Below are positions 49,202 to 58,365 of a stretch of DNA of 64,000 bases, piece after piece. The stretch comes from Mycolicibacterium sp. GF69 (GTDB taxonomy: Bacteria; Actinomycetota; Actinomycetes; Mycobacteriales; Mycobacteriaceae). The stretch spans positions 1-64,000 of the forward strand of contig NZ_QMEW01000022.1 in assembly GCF_003284965.1 (NCBI RefSeq), in the 5' to 3' direction. The notes under the pieces were generated by a model that worked only from the letters and a program-made list of their open reading frames with translations, ran no database searches and was not told where the DNA came from. The position numbers and the translations under genes were made by a program. Numbering within the stretch: the stretch's first letter is position 1; each line of letters begins with the position of its first letter.

Positions 49202-49882
49202 ATGACGATCGGCCAGGTCCCCGATCTGTTTGACGGCCAGGCAGCGCCGTCGCGAGACGACTACGTTCTTGCCCAAGGATTTCTGCGTAACCCGGAGTAC
49301 TGCCGGGGAGTGCTACCCGATGAACGGATGTGGCCGCCGGAACTCGATCGTCTTCCGGCAAATGACGACGGTCGGATTCGTATCGACCGCGCCGTCGTAT
49401 TCGCGATTGCGCGGCGCGTGATAACCGAACTCGACGATCCGTGGTCGGCCACGCAGTTGCACGCAGCGATCACATTCTGGGGTGCGCCACCAGGGCAGTC
49501 GACGACACGTGCGGCGAAGCCGTTCGCGGATGCCAATGTTGCGGGGCGCCTGACCCAGGCAATCGAAATTACACGCGGTGAGGGGCCGATCAGTGCGTAC
49601 AAAGCGTTGAGTAGACACCAGCGACTGTGGGTCAGAGGGCTCGGCCCGTCGTACTTCACCAAGTTGATGTATTTCGCTGGATACGACGCGAAACCTTATC
49701 TCTCGCAGCCTTTGATCATGGACGACAACGTCATTGCCGGACTGATCAAGGTCACCGGCCACCCGTGGGAAGCGTTAGGCGAGCACTACAGTCGCTACTT
49801 GGACCTGGCCAAGGACTGGGCCTACGAATTCGCCACAGAACCCGACGTGATCGAACGGCGCCTCTTCGCCCTCGGATCGTGA
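49202..49882 (+). CDS. OGG-fold (8-oxoguanine glycosylase-like) protein
   Basis: A 226-residue protein resembling the OGG-fold DNA glycosylase-like family. The helix-hairpin-helix is LWVRGLGPSYFTKLMYFAG (about residues 147-165), followed after 12 residues by PLIMDDNVIAGLI, where the second Asp may be the catalytic acid of HhH-GPD enzymes. The N-terminal 100 residues include a helical domain with DDPWSATQLHAAITFWG. This would be a base-excision or base-sensing enzyme. ATG 49202 has GGAGG in good position; GTG 49160, coupled to the 62-residue gene, is the alternative. The small gene before it suggests a two-gene unit on the element. Confidence 0.6.
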   Translation: MTIGQVPDLFDGQAAPSRDDYVLAQGFLRNPEYCRGVLPDERMWPPELDRLPANDDGRIRIDRAVVFAIARRVITELDDPWSATQLHAAITFWGAPPGQSTTRAAKPFADANVAGRLTQAIEITRGEGPISAYKALSRHQRLWVRGLGPSYFTKLMYFAGYDAKPYLSQPLIMDDNVIAGLIKVTGHPWEALGEHYSRYLDLAKDWAYEFATEPDVIERRLFALGS

Positions 49883-50406
49883 TCTGACTACGTGAAGTGC
49901 TGCCCTTTCTTCAACGATAGGTGCTAATTCCATTGACTTAACCTCAGATCAAGATCAACGCCCGAGGTATCGCAACGCGAAGGTGGCTGTGGTGGTGGAC
50001 TTGATCCGACCGCCACTTCGTAGGTTGCAGACATAGGCGCGAAGTAGAAGCTTCTTGCGCCGCGGCGGGCATAGGAAGCGCAGCTGAAAAGAAACGAGGT
50101 GTCCGTGACGTGGACAGCCAATGACTCCCGATTCACAGTCAGCAATATCGCCACGACGTTCACTGGAATCTGCCTGATCAAACGACCCCCAAACCCGCAG
50201 TGAGAATCAGCATCTGCCACGTCGACGGGAATATCGAGGGTCAAGACGACCGCCCGGTATCTCCCTCGCAACCCTCGCGAGGCGCGCTGCGTACTCGGCT
50301 AACGGCGGAGCAATAGCGAGGATGGCTTAAGTAACCGGTCATCGATCACGAAGGCCGTGTCGGTCAAGCGGATTGGCGAATCACCGGAACCTTGCGACTT
50401 GCGCTG
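49883..50406. other. Region without convincing gene
   Basis: No supported gene is seen in these 524 bases. The minus-strand frame at 49924-50271 (115 codons) lacks an RBS and protein-like pattern and is rejected. A 10-bp palindrome cctcgcgagg lies at 50273-50282. The base composition is slightly lower in GC than in the surrounding genes. Confidence 0.5.
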
Positions 50407-50679
50407 TCACGCCGACTCTCGGGGAAACAGGGCGAGGAGGCGATCAGCGATGGTGGCTGGGTTGGATCCGGACGTGCGCTGATCTGGAGTGCTATCGGCC
50501 TGCCATTTCGCGACGGTGCTGATCAACACCGCCGCCGAGCTCGCCGGGAGTCCACGCTGCGCGCCCTCGATCCGGCCATCAGCGCTTGCGTGCTTCACCC
50601 GGACAGTGTCTGCATGCATGTCCACGGTCGCAGCGGACAGATGCAGATCCTCCGGAACCACGCGAACGGTATTCGGCAC
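50407..50679 (-). CDS. EspC-like (ESX secretion-associated) small protein
   Basis: A 90-residue protein that resembles the EspC/DUF2580 group of type VII secretion-associated proteins: NTVRVVPEDLHLSAATVDMHAD at the N-terminus is the L-x-V-x-P-x-x-L-x-x-x-A-x-x-x-D/M pattern, and VLISTVAKWQADST corresponds to the W-containing central helix. The usual ending (a helix and Y-x-x-x-D/E export signal) is missing; the C-terminus TIADRLLALFPRESA is different, so it may not be exported. GTG 50679 has GGAGGG at the right distance, and the longer ATG frame from 50712 is not needed. It stands alone, 3.8 kb from the DUF5632-like operon. Confidence 0.55.
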   Translation of the reverse strand: MPNTVRVVPEDLHLSAATVDMHADTVRVKHASADGRIEGAQRGLPASSAAVLISTVAKWQADSTPDQRTSGSNPATIADRLLALFPRESA

Positions 50680-50844
50680 GACCCCTCCCTCGTGGCGGCT
50701 GCGATGGCTCATCCGAGGCTACCGTGAGCAAGCAGACGCTCGGTGCAGCAATTTCACTTGGCCTGCCTCCGCAATTAGCTCAAAGCGAAATGGGGCCCAT
50801 CAGCGCCTCCGCTAAACCCAGCGCGATTGAGCGGCGATTTCGAT

Positions 50845-51093
50845 TTATACGCTGTTTCGGCGCTCACGGAGCTTAGCTATGCCGTCAAATTGTTCCCGGC
50901 TAGACGACCTTGACTCTGGCGACACCGGGTGGCGCGGAGGCGGCACATTGCGGGGTTGACGCTGGCCGGTGACCTGGAGGTGGGCAATCTGTTTCCCCGC
51001 GTAGGTGACGCTGAACGTCTGGCCTGGATGGCCATTTGCAAGCGCGGCCGCGCATTGGTCGCACAGCTCATGGATTAGCGGCGGAATATTCAC
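50845..51093 (-). CDS. Small hypothetical protein, 82 aa
   Basis: An 82-codon frame, MNIPPLIHELCDQCAAALAN at the start. The first 45 residues look protein-like, with a C-x2-C pair and TYAGKQIAHLQVTGQ, faintly like Phd-type antitoxins; the second half is basic and proline/serine-rich. It lacks a clear RBS and could be spurious. No toxin gene is adjacent. Confidence 0.35.
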   Translation of the reverse strand: MNIPPLIHELCDQCAAALANGHPGQTFSVTYAGKQIAHLQVTGQRQPRNVPPPRHPVSPESRSSSREQFDGIAKLRERRNSV

Positions 51094-51595
51094 GACCGCG
51101 ACGATAGATCGGAACGCGATCCAAGTGTTGAATGATGCATGCGTGTCGCCGCCATGGTTCGCAAAATGCGGCAGCTTGTCCTTTGACGTGTTAGCTAGCG
51201 TTCAGCTTCCCGCGGCACTCCGTCAGAGACTAGCTCGCGTCTGACTACGACGATGGTTGGCACCGCCCGTATTGACGGCGCAGCAGGGTCAACCGTAGCC
51301 ATGCTCCACCACCCCATAATTTGTGCGTCGACGCGGTCGTGCCGGCGACGCTGAGACAGCTCGTCCTAGCTGCCCGCAATATGTCGGCTCCCGGTTCGTC
51401 ACCTCCCTCAACAACAGGCCTCCAGGTCCCGCAACCCAATTAATACTCCTCAACGCCAACTACAAACACTCCTACCGAATCCGAACCCTTCATGGCCCAT
51501 AGCCCACTACCATCGCTTCCAAGCTGACCATCAAACCCATTGGCTCCCAATCAAATACAGACCGGCACATTGGCACAAGGTATGCAATACTCGGC
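51094..51595. other. Region without convincing gene before the relaxase
   Basis: No gene is supported here. Only short frames on the minus strand are found. The part from 51410 to 51560 is lower in GC and rich in C and A on the plus strand (cctcaacgccaactacaaac), as in origin-of-transfer regions, and leads into the paired hairpins at 51596. Confidence 0.4.
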
Positions 51596-51639
51596 TTCGG
51601 GCGCTGGCGCGCCCGAACCCCGGCCGCCTGGCGGCGGCC
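51596..51639. promoter_or_regulatory. Two successive hairpins before the relaxase gene, candidate oriT
   Basis: The first hairpin is ttcgggcgc (51596-51604), loop tggc, gcgcccgaa (51609-51617). The second is ggccgcc (51622-51628), loop tggc, ggcggcc (51633-51639). Both have the same tggc loop. They lie 39-82 bases before the relaxase GTG. MobF relaxases nick at oriT sites beside such inverted repeats, so this is a reasonable nic-region candidate; a translation-control role is also possible. Confidence 0.5.
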
Positions 51640-51677
51640 TGTCCGGCTTGGTGAGGTGGCCTAATGGCGGTGCGACC

Positions 51678-54503
51678 GTGCTGACGATCTCGCGGTTGTC
51701 GCGCTGGAGCATCGGCTACTACAACGACACCGCGAATCAGGCCCGCCAGGCCTCGATGGACCGCCAAGCCGCCGGCGGCGGTCTGGGTGAGTACTACTCC
51801 GAAGGTGACACCCGCGTCCCGACCTGGGTCGTGGTCGGGGACAAGAACGTCGTCGGTGAGGCCACCGGCTTGGACGGGGCCGCCCTCGACGGCGGGTTTG
51901 CTGACACCGAGGTTGCGGCGCGCTGGCTCGATGACGGAGTCACGCCGAGTGGGGAGGCGGGGCGGGCGTTCGGGACCGGCGGGGTGCACGGTTTCGACTT
52001 GACGTTCGCCGCGCCCAAGAGTGTGTCGCTGCTGCGGTCGCTGACCGACGACGTGTCAGAGAAGGTGATGCAGAACGCCCACGTCACAGCGGTCGAAGCG
52101 GCGATGACTTACCTGCATGAGCACGCCGGGTACACCCGCGTGCATAACCGGGTGACGGGGATGAAGGATTTGCAGCGGCTGCCCGGGCTGGTGGCGATCG
52201 CCTATCAGCATGAGACGAGCCGGTGCGGGGACCCGCACCTGCACACCCACGTCATCCTGCCGAATCGCCAGGCCCGTGCTGATGGCCGGTTGGTGTCGAT
52301 CGACTCCAAGTCGCTGTATCACGAAGCCAAGGCCGCCGGGATCATCTATCAAGCCACCCTGCGTCACGTGCTGCACGCCGAGCGCGGCTTCGAATGGGCG
52401 CCGGTGGATGAGCATTCCGGCATGGCCGAGATCGCTGGCGTCACTCCGGCCAGCATCAAGGCGTGGTCGCAGCGGTCGACCCGACTGCGGGAATGGGCCA
52501 AAGACAACCTTGTCGTCGTCGACGGTGAACCCACCGCGGCGCAGTTGGCAACTGCGCAGAAAGCGACGCGGCCCTCCAAGCCCGAGCAGCTCGCCTGGGA
52601 AGAACTCAAAGCGACGTGGCGCGCTGATGCGCGCGGTCTGGACTTGGACCGCGATGCGCACTTCGCCGCGCGCGCCCATCGGCGCGCACAAGCGCACATC
52701 CTCCCGCGGGCGCGCATTGCTACCGCGCTAGCGCGCATCGATAAGGCCGCGTTCACCCGCGCCGATGTCGTTGAGCTGATCGGTGCGGTCATGCCTTACG
52801 ACGAATCCCCTGGTGAGGGGCGGGATGTGCGGGCGCGCATCGAGGACCTCGCCGCGCGCGTTGGTCTGCGGGTGAGCGCACCGCGCGCCGCACATGAGCG
52901 CGAAGGACACGAGAAATACACCCTCACCGCGATCCTCAAAGAGGAGATGCGCGTCCTGGAGGCCGCCGGTGCCACCGATGCGCGTGCGCGCCTCGGTGTG
53001 CGCTCGAGCGACCTGACCGCGCTGTCACCGGATCAGGCGCGCGCGGTGACCGCGATCGGCATGTCGCCGTGGTTGGTCAATCCATTGTCTGCACCCGCGG
53101 GTGCCGGGAAAACCCACTCCCTGCAAGCCCTGCGCGCCGCCGCCCACCGAGTCCACAAAGAGGTGCTGGTCCTTGCTCCGACCGGGACGGCGGTCGATCA
53201 AGCGCTGGCTGACGGCGCCGGCGACCACGGGATGACCCTCGACAAAGCGCTGCACCAGCTCGACACCGGCGCCCTGCAACTCGATCACCGCACCGTGGTC
53301 GTCGTCGATGAAGCGTCCATGGTGGCCACCCCCAAGCTGCGGCAGCTGCTGGAGACCACCACCGCCGCCAGGGTGAAGGCTGTGCTCGTCGGTGACCCCT
53401 ACCAGCTTGCCCCGGTCAAGGCCCGCGGCGGCATGTTCGACCAACTGTGCACCGAGCTGCCCTGGACCCAGCGTCTGTCGCAGGTGTGGCGCATGCGCGA
53501 TCCGGCCGAGCGCGACGCCTCGCTAGCGATCCGCAACGGGCGCGGCAACCGGTTACGCCGAGCGGTCGGCTGGTACCGCAGTCACGACCGTCTGCACACC
53601 GGCGATCAGGTCAGCATGGCCGCCGACGCGATGAGGGCCTACCTCGATGACCGCGCCGCCGGAAAGAAGACCCTGCTGGTCTGCGATACCCGGGACATCG
53701 CTGATGCCCTCAACCAGCGCCTCCACGACACCCTCACCACCGAGGGGCCCGCTGCGCAGGTGGCTCGCGACCAGACGGTGCGGGTCGGCGACATCATCGT
53801 CAGCCGCGACAACGACGCCACCCTCACCGTGCACCCCGGCCCCCACCACCGTGAGGGCCAGGCGGTGGATCAGGTGCGCAATGGCAACCGGTGGCGGGTG
53901 GCCGGCGTCGACGAAAAGACCAACCGGATCGCTGCTGAACGGCTCACGGACAAAGCCCGCGTTCTGTTCGACGGCGATTACCTGCGCCAGTACGTCCACC
54001 TCGGATACGCCGTAACCGTGCATGCCGCCCAGGGCGTCACCGTCGACACCGCCCACACCGTGCTCGGCGACAACGCTTCCCGCACCCAGGCCTACGTCGG
54101 GCTCAGCCGCGGCCGCGAGGCCAACCACGCCTACCTCTACACCCGATTCGACGGCGAAGCCGACCACGAACACAGCGGCCCCCACATCGGTATGCATGTG
54201 GCGAGGCGCGGCACCAAACACGCTGCCGCGCAAGCTCTTCAGATGATTCTGGCCAACGACGATCGTCCCCGCACGATGCATGCCGAAGCCGAACACACCG
54301 CCCGCGAACACCTTCCTGACATAGTCGGCGAGGTCCTCGACCGCCACGAGCAACGCCGCGGCACCTGGCGAGCCGCCTGGCGCGAACACACCCGCGCCCA
54401 ACAGAGCCTCCACCAGGCCTACGAACGTTTCCGCGCCGGAGTGGAGCGCAGCACCGGACGGTCACGCTCCCGCGGGCGCGACGTCGGTGGCCTCGAACTC
54501 TAA
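51678..54503 (+). CDS. MobF-type conjugative relaxase/helicase (TraA/TrwC-like)
   Basis: A 941-residue relaxase. The N-terminus VLTISRLSRWSIGYYNDTA contains the MobF catalytic tyrosines (Y14/Y15) and LTISxL signature; the GTG at 51678 is chosen for that reason, although the frame opens at 51540. Motif II is GFDLTFAAPKSVS, and the metal-binding histidines are in HETSRCGDPHLHTHV (H187, H189, H191). A RecD-like SF1 helicase follows: Walker A APAGAGKTHS near residue 475, VVVVDEASMV near 540, VLVGDPYQLAPV and VTVHAAQGVTVDTAH near 780. It nicks and unwinds the element DNA for conjugation. It is shorter than many actinobacterial MobF proteins (1200-1900 residues). No coupling protein (TraG/TcpA) is visible nearby. 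Confidence 0.93.
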   Translation: MLTISRLSRWSIGYYNDTANQARQASMDRQAAGGGLGEYYSEGDTRVPTWVVVGDKNVVGEATGLDGAALDGGFADTEVAARWLDDGVTPSGEAGRAFGTGGVHGFDLTFAAPKSVSLLRSLTDDVSEKVMQNAHVTAVEAAMTYLHEHAGYTRVHNRVTGMKDLQRLPGLVAIAYQHETSRCGDPHLHTHVILPNRQARADGRLVSIDSKSLYHEAKAAGIIYQATLRHVLHAERGFEWAPVDEHSGMAEIAGVTPASIKAWSQRSTRLREWAKDNLVVVDGEPTAAQLATAQKATRPSKPEQLAWEELKATWRADARGLDLDRDAHFAARAHRRAQAHILPRARIATALARIDKAAFTRADVVELIGAVMPYDESPGEGRDVRARIEDLAARVGLRVSAPRAAHEREGHEKYTLTAILKEEMRVLEAAGATDARARLGVRSSDLTALSPDQARAVTAIGMSPWLVNPLSAPAGAGKTHSLQALRAAAHRVHKEVLVLAPTGTAVDQALADGAGDHGMTLDKALHQLDTGALQLDHRTVVVVDEASMVATPKLRQLLETTTAARVKAVLVGDPYQLAPVKARGGMFDQLCTELPWTQRLSQVWRMRDPAERDASLAIRNGRGNRLRRAVGWYRSHDRLHTGDQVSMAADAMRAYLDDRAAGKKTLLVCDTRDIADALNQRLHDTLTTEGPAAQVARDQTVRVGDIIVSRDNDATLTVHPGPHHREGQAVDQVRNGNRWRVAGVDEKTNRIAAERLTDKARVLFDGDYLRQYVHLGYAVTVHAAQGVTVDTAHTVLGDNASRTQAYVGLSRGREANHAYLYTRFDGEADHEHSGPHIGMHVARRGTKHAAAQALQMILANDDRPRTMHAEAEHTAREHLPDIVGEVLDRHEQRRGTWRAAWREHTRAQQSLHQAYERFRAGVERSTGRSRSRGRDVGGLEL

Positions 54504-54514
54504 CCTTCAGCCGT

Positions 54515-54988
54515 TTATGCCCAGACGCCTACGCGGTGAGCCAGAGCAATCCGCGCTTCGTCCACGATCAGAGCTGTCTGCCATGTCTGCAGCGGTCCGT
54601 CTTGGGTCCACACCGCGACGCTGCGCAGTGCCGGCCATGTCCGGGCTTTCATCATGATGTCGCCGGGCCGCCCGGCTTCAAGTTCGCCTAGCGCGGCACG
54701 CACGGACGCCGCCCACCGCGGCGCCAGCCACCCCGGAAGCCCAGCTACAGCACCGCCGCGCGCATCTTCGGTGGCCGCAGTGAACTGGACTGAGGTGGTG
54801 ACGTCAGCCATCACTTCGGCGGTAATCCGAGCTGTTGCGATGCCTCTCGCTGTGGCCCCGGCTACCCGTTCCAGCACCCCGTAGCTGTCTCGGCCTTCCC
54901 ACACCAACGCGGCTGTGGCGGCAGCGATTGTCGCCTCAGCGGCCACCTCTAGCGGATTCCACTGGTTGACTGACCCGTCTGCACTCAC
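54515..54988 (-). CDS. Hypothetical protein of the T7SS-associated operon, 157 aa
   Basis: A 157-residue alanine-rich helical protein, starting VSADGSVNQWNPLEVAAEAT and ending VDEARIALAHRVGVWA. No known domain is recognised. No membrane segment or signal peptide. The GTG start at 54988 overlaps the stop of the 848-residue gene by 4 bases, so it is the last gene of that operon. It is convergent with the relaxase, 11 bases apart. Confidence 0.6.
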   Translation of the reverse strand: MSADGSVNQWNPLEVAAEATIAAATAALVWEGRDSYGVLERVAGATARGIATARITAEVMADVTTSVQFTAATEDARGGAVAGLPGWLAPRWAASVRAALGELEAGRPGDIMMKARTWPALRSVAVWTQDGPLQTWQTALIVDEARIALAHRVGVWA

Positions 54989-57531
54989 CGAGCACCGCCA
55001 TTCTCGTGGCCAGCCCAAAGTTCGCGCTCGGCGGCGATGTGATGGGCCAGATACACGACCTCGCGGTGATCTGGGATGCCGTGGCGCCATAACAGCAGCA
55101 GCTCGGCGAGCCGCGCCAGATTGTGGTGCACTCGCGCGTACGACGACGCCTCAGTGTCGGTGCCGAGGCGGCCGGGGCGCTGCCCCGAGCTGTCGGTGAT
55201 CGCCATTGGTAGCACGGCACTAGCGAGTTCGTCCCACAGCGATTCGGTGATGGCGCTGCCTCGGTCGAGGTGAGTGGCGATTTCGCGCAGCAGCGGCGGT
55301 ATCGGCAGTGTCAGAAGTTCACTGGCTTGGGTGAACGTGACGTGCGCAGTCTGTCTGGTGATGGTCAGTGATTCCCGCACGTCGACCGGGGTTGCGGTGT
55401 TCAGCTGTGCGTAGGCGGCCGGATTGAGGGCCTCTAAGCGGTGTAGCCGGGTCTCATCCAACGGCGGTTGCACGACGCCCCCACCCAGGGGGCTATCGGT
55501 GGGCATGTGGCAGTCGGCATAGTGCGGCACCCCGGCGGCCCGGGCTGGCTGTGCTGATCCGCCGAAACCCGTCGATACCGCGATCGCCCACAGCTCAATG
55601 TTGGGATTCAGCGCGGTCACCGATTGGGCGTAGGCCACCATGGTCTGCGCCGGATTGATCCAGCCGAACCAGCGACGCCGAAAAGCGTTGTCTAAACCAG
55701 AATCTGAGAACAGCAACTCCACCCCTTTGGGCAGATGCACCCCCGCCGGGATGAATCCCGCACCCTCGCCGGAGGTCACCACGGTGAGCGTTTTCGCAGG
55801 TGTCTTGAACACCCCCACACACCAGTCGATGGTGCCGTACTGACGAGAAGCCTTCATCAGTTCCTCCACCAACGCCAACGCGTCGGCCAGTAATGGATCA
55901 GGCGCAGCCGATTTCGTTCCCGCCACCGCACCCGTAGCCGCCGCGGCACCTCCCGACGCCACCACTCCAGGAGGCAGCGGTGTTCCCGGCCCACCCGCAG
56001 CCGGCGACGGTGGGGCTGCCGGTGCACCAGGCGGGGCCGACGCAGCCGCGGCGGCTGCAGACACCTGGCGCGGCGCGATATCGGAATTAAACGGCGGCAA
56101 CGGACCCCCGGGCGCTGGCATTGGCGCCACCATCGGTGTCCCCAGCGTTCCAGCTGACGGCGCTGTGCCCGCAGCCGCTGGCGGGACGCTGTGCGCCACC
56201 GGACCACCAGCAGCCGGCACTGAGGGCGTACCCCCAGCACTCGCAGACCCATACGCACCAGCCGTAGAGTTCGCCGGTTGCGCGGGCGGCGGGGTCACAG
56301 GCGGCGGCAACACTGAACCACCACCCGCCAGGCCCGCGTTAAACCCCCGCGAAAAATCAGAACTAGGCGTCGGCGTCCCAGCACTCGCCGCGGCCATTGA
56401 CAGGCCACCACCCGTCGAAGTAGTCGGCGACAACTCCAGCTCCGCAGGAGAATTCAGGCCACCAGCATTACTCACAGAAGAGACAGAGCTATCGCCCGAG
56501 AAGCCGCGCGCCCCCGGCATCTTCAGACCGCCGCCAACGCCGCTGCCCCCAGACGACACCCCACCACCGCCAGCCGGTGTCACCGCGGCGGGAGGCATCA
56601 CCGCGAGCGGACCGTCAATTCCCAGACGCTCCTCACTCGCAGTGGGAGTAATCGGACTGCCGGGCAGGTTCCCCGCTTCATTAATGTCGCCGTCTGCAGC
56701 TGGCGCGGGCTGATTGTTCGCTGTCCCATCGGAATGCCGATCACCCTCACTCACAGAGGATTCCGGGCCATCAAATCCCGACCGATCTGATGTTGCTGTC
56801 TCTCCCTCATTGGTCCCGTAGTTCAAGGACTGATTGTCATCCGCCCCGTAGTTGGTGGGTCGAGTACTGGGCAGACGCTCGAAAGGCATACCGTCCGCCA
56901 TAGCTCTGCCACCACCGGGGCCGCCTTGTTCCTTTGTGTCCATTGGTGCCGCGTCTCCGCTGCTCCCCGTCAATCCGCCTGAATTGCCGCCGCCGATGCT
57001 TGCTGCCTGCTCAGTGATCGCTGCGGTCGTATCCGTAGCTGCTGCTAGAGCTTCGGCTTCTGCTTCGCTTACGACGGCGTCGATCGCGGAGTAGAGTGCC
57101 GCCGCCGCGGCGCCAGCGCCTAATGGGGAGGAGGCTGCTGCCGCGAACTGGCGCTTCAGTCGGTCGATCTCGTCGTGGGCCTTACGGTCAATCTCGTCGA
57201 GTCGCCCGCAGGCGTGCCAGATCAGTTCACCGGTCTCTTTCACCGCTTTCGAGCTGTCGGCGTACATGTCGGATTGATTGATGATCGTTTGGGCGGTGCG
57301 GTAGGAACGCTCGCACATCGCCTCGATCATCTGTCCTAAGTTAGACGCGCCGAGCTCGTCGGCGGCACGTCGAATGGTGGCAGCGTTCGTCAGCAGGTCG
57401 ATGCTCTTCTGATTGAGAGCCTCAGCGGTCTCCAACCATTGCTCCGGTGAGGTCTGAGGCCAGACCGGTCCGACAATGCGCGGTGAATACGGCCGAGACG
57501 GCATTGCCGCAGCCGTCCCTACCGCTGCCAT
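54985..57531 (-). CDS. Alanine-rich ESX-associated protein with DUF5632/DUF5631-like C-terminus
   Basis: An 848-residue protein. Residues 25-150 are a helical region with W33 (SPEQWLETAEALN) resembling the N-terminal helical bundles of type VII-associated proteins. Residues 150-560 are low-complexity, rich in G, S, A, P and T, probably disordered. The C-terminal 280 residues are folded: DWCVGVFKTPAKTLTVVTSGEGAGFIPAGVHLP in outline is typical of DUF5632, and DETRLHRLEALNPAAYAQL with LLREIATHL to the end resembles DUF5631, as in M. tuberculosis Rv3899c next to ESX-2. Secretion or a role at the envelope is likely but not shown. It is the second gene of a three-gene operon (58100-54515), overlapping its neighbours at both ends. 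Confidence 0.72.
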   Translation of the reverse strand: MAAVGTAAAMPSRPYSPRIVGPVWPQTSPEQWLETAEALNQKSIDLLTNAATIRRAADELGASNLGQMIEAMCERSYRTAQTIINQSDMYADSSKAVKETGELIWHACGRLDEIDRKAHDEIDRLKRQFAAAASSPLGAGAAAAALYSAIDAVVSEAEAEALAAATDTTAAITEQAASIGGGNSGGLTGSSGDAAPMDTKEQGGPGGGRAMADGMPFERLPSTRPTNYGADDNQSLNYGTNEGETATSDRSGFDGPESSVSEGDRHSDGTANNQPAPAADGDINEAGNLPGSPITPTASEERLGIDGPLAVMPPAAVTPAGGGGVSSGGSGVGGGLKMPGARGFSGDSSVSSVSNAGGLNSPAELELSPTTSTGGGLSMAAASAGTPTPSSDFSRGFNAGLAGGGSVLPPPVTPPPAQPANSTAGAYGSASAGGTPSVPAAGGPVAHSVPPAAAGTAPSAGTLGTPMVAPMPAPGGPLPPFNSDIAPRQVSAAAAAASAPPGAPAAPPSPAAGGPGTPLPPGVVASGGAAAATGAVAGTKSAAPDPLLADALALVEELMKASRQYGTIDWCVGVFKTPAKTLTVVTSGEGAGFIPAGVHLPKGVELLFSDSGLDNAFRRRWFGWINPAQTMVAYAQSVTALNPNIELWAIAVSTGFGGSAQPARAAGVPHYADCHMPTDSPLGGGVVQPPLDETRLHRLEALNPAAYAQLNTATPVDVRESLTITRQTAHVTFTQASELLTLPIPPLLREIATHLDRGSAITESLWDELASAVLPMAITDSSGQRPGRLGTDTEASSYARVHHNLARLAELLLLWRHGIPDHREVVYLAHHIAAERELWAGHENGGAR

Positions 57532-58100
57532 AGCTCAACCCCCACCGCTGAACAGACTGCATACGGCCCGTTGAGGGAGGCAATGGCGTCCGTCCAAACC
57601 GCTCGATCAGGGTCCGCTGCGGGCCCAGGCCGCAGTCCATCGACGAAGAGCTTCATATCGTCGATGTGACGTTGCAACGTGCGAGTCAAATACCGCGGTG
57701 AATCGGCATGCGCGTCAAGCACTTCCTGTGCGCGAGAAGCCCAGTCGTGAGTCATTTCAACGAATTCCGGGATCCCGGCGTCGCGTTCGACTGAACCAGG
57801 CTTGCCCAAGGCTACGAATGAATTCGTCTCCGAAGTGCCTTCTTTGATGAGCGGTTCTATCGCTTTGCACAGTGCTTGGTCACCCGAATCGGCAGCAGCT
57901 GTCGTTGCTTGCGGTGCTGTCTCGACCCGATTCACTCGATCGGGTTCGGGGACCAATCCGATCAGAGCGACCACGAGAGCGGCGGTGGACATGAACACCG
58001 CCACCAACGCCAGCCCGAGCGTCAGTCCTCGGCCACTTCGGCGGCGAGGAGGCGTCAGTTGCGGGGGCCCCGCTCCGGGTGGCCCTGAGCTCGGGTACAT
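57519..58100 (-). CDS. Single-pass membrane protein of the T7SS-associated operon
   Basis: A 193-residue protein. A proline-rich cytoplasmic start (MYPSSGPPGAGPPQLTPP) and RRRSGRG precede one transmembrane helix, LTLGLALVAVFMSTAALVVALIGLV. The remaining 140 residues are extracytoplasmic, helical, and contain two cysteines (ALCKAIEP and AVCSAVG) that could pair. This is the layout of small membrane proteins found beside DUF5632-type genes in mycobacteria. ATG 58100 is chosen over the upstream TTG-type extension. The stop overlaps the next gene by 13 bases. Confidence 0.7.
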   Translation of the reverse strand: MYPSSGPPGAGPPQLTPPRRRSGRGLTLGLALVAVFMSTAALVVALIGLVPEPDRVNRVETAPQATTAAADSGDQALCKAIEPLIKEGTSETNSFVALGKPGSVERDAGIPEFVEMTHDWASRAQEVLDAHADSPRYLTRTLQRHIDDMKLFVDGLRPGPAADPDRAVWTDAIASLNGPYAVCSAVGVELWQR

Positions 58101-58365
58101 GGCTACAAGTCTAAGACCTGGCACTGGCGTGGGACTACACAAAATAGGCCGTGCCGTATATCGGCAGTCATTGCGGCACTGCCGATTTCGAGCATCAGCG
58201 CTGCTAGCGCCGCCGCCACGCGGCGTCTAAAAGTCGGGATGGTTGACCTGGTTGGCAGCGGCGGCGGCGCGGCGCAGATCGTCGACAGACATGGTTTGTG
58301 GGTCGGACTGGTTTGACTGCGCTACGCAACTGTCGGAGCCCTTCGCGTGACTACCGTTCGCGGGA

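Noticed and set aside
48828..49361. Minus-strand frame opposite the 62-residue and OGG-like genes
   Set aside because: The plus-strand genes have RBS sequences and coherent motifs; this frame has none.
49924..50271. 115-codon minus-strand frame
   Set aside because: No RBS, no recognisable fold and an erratic residue pattern.
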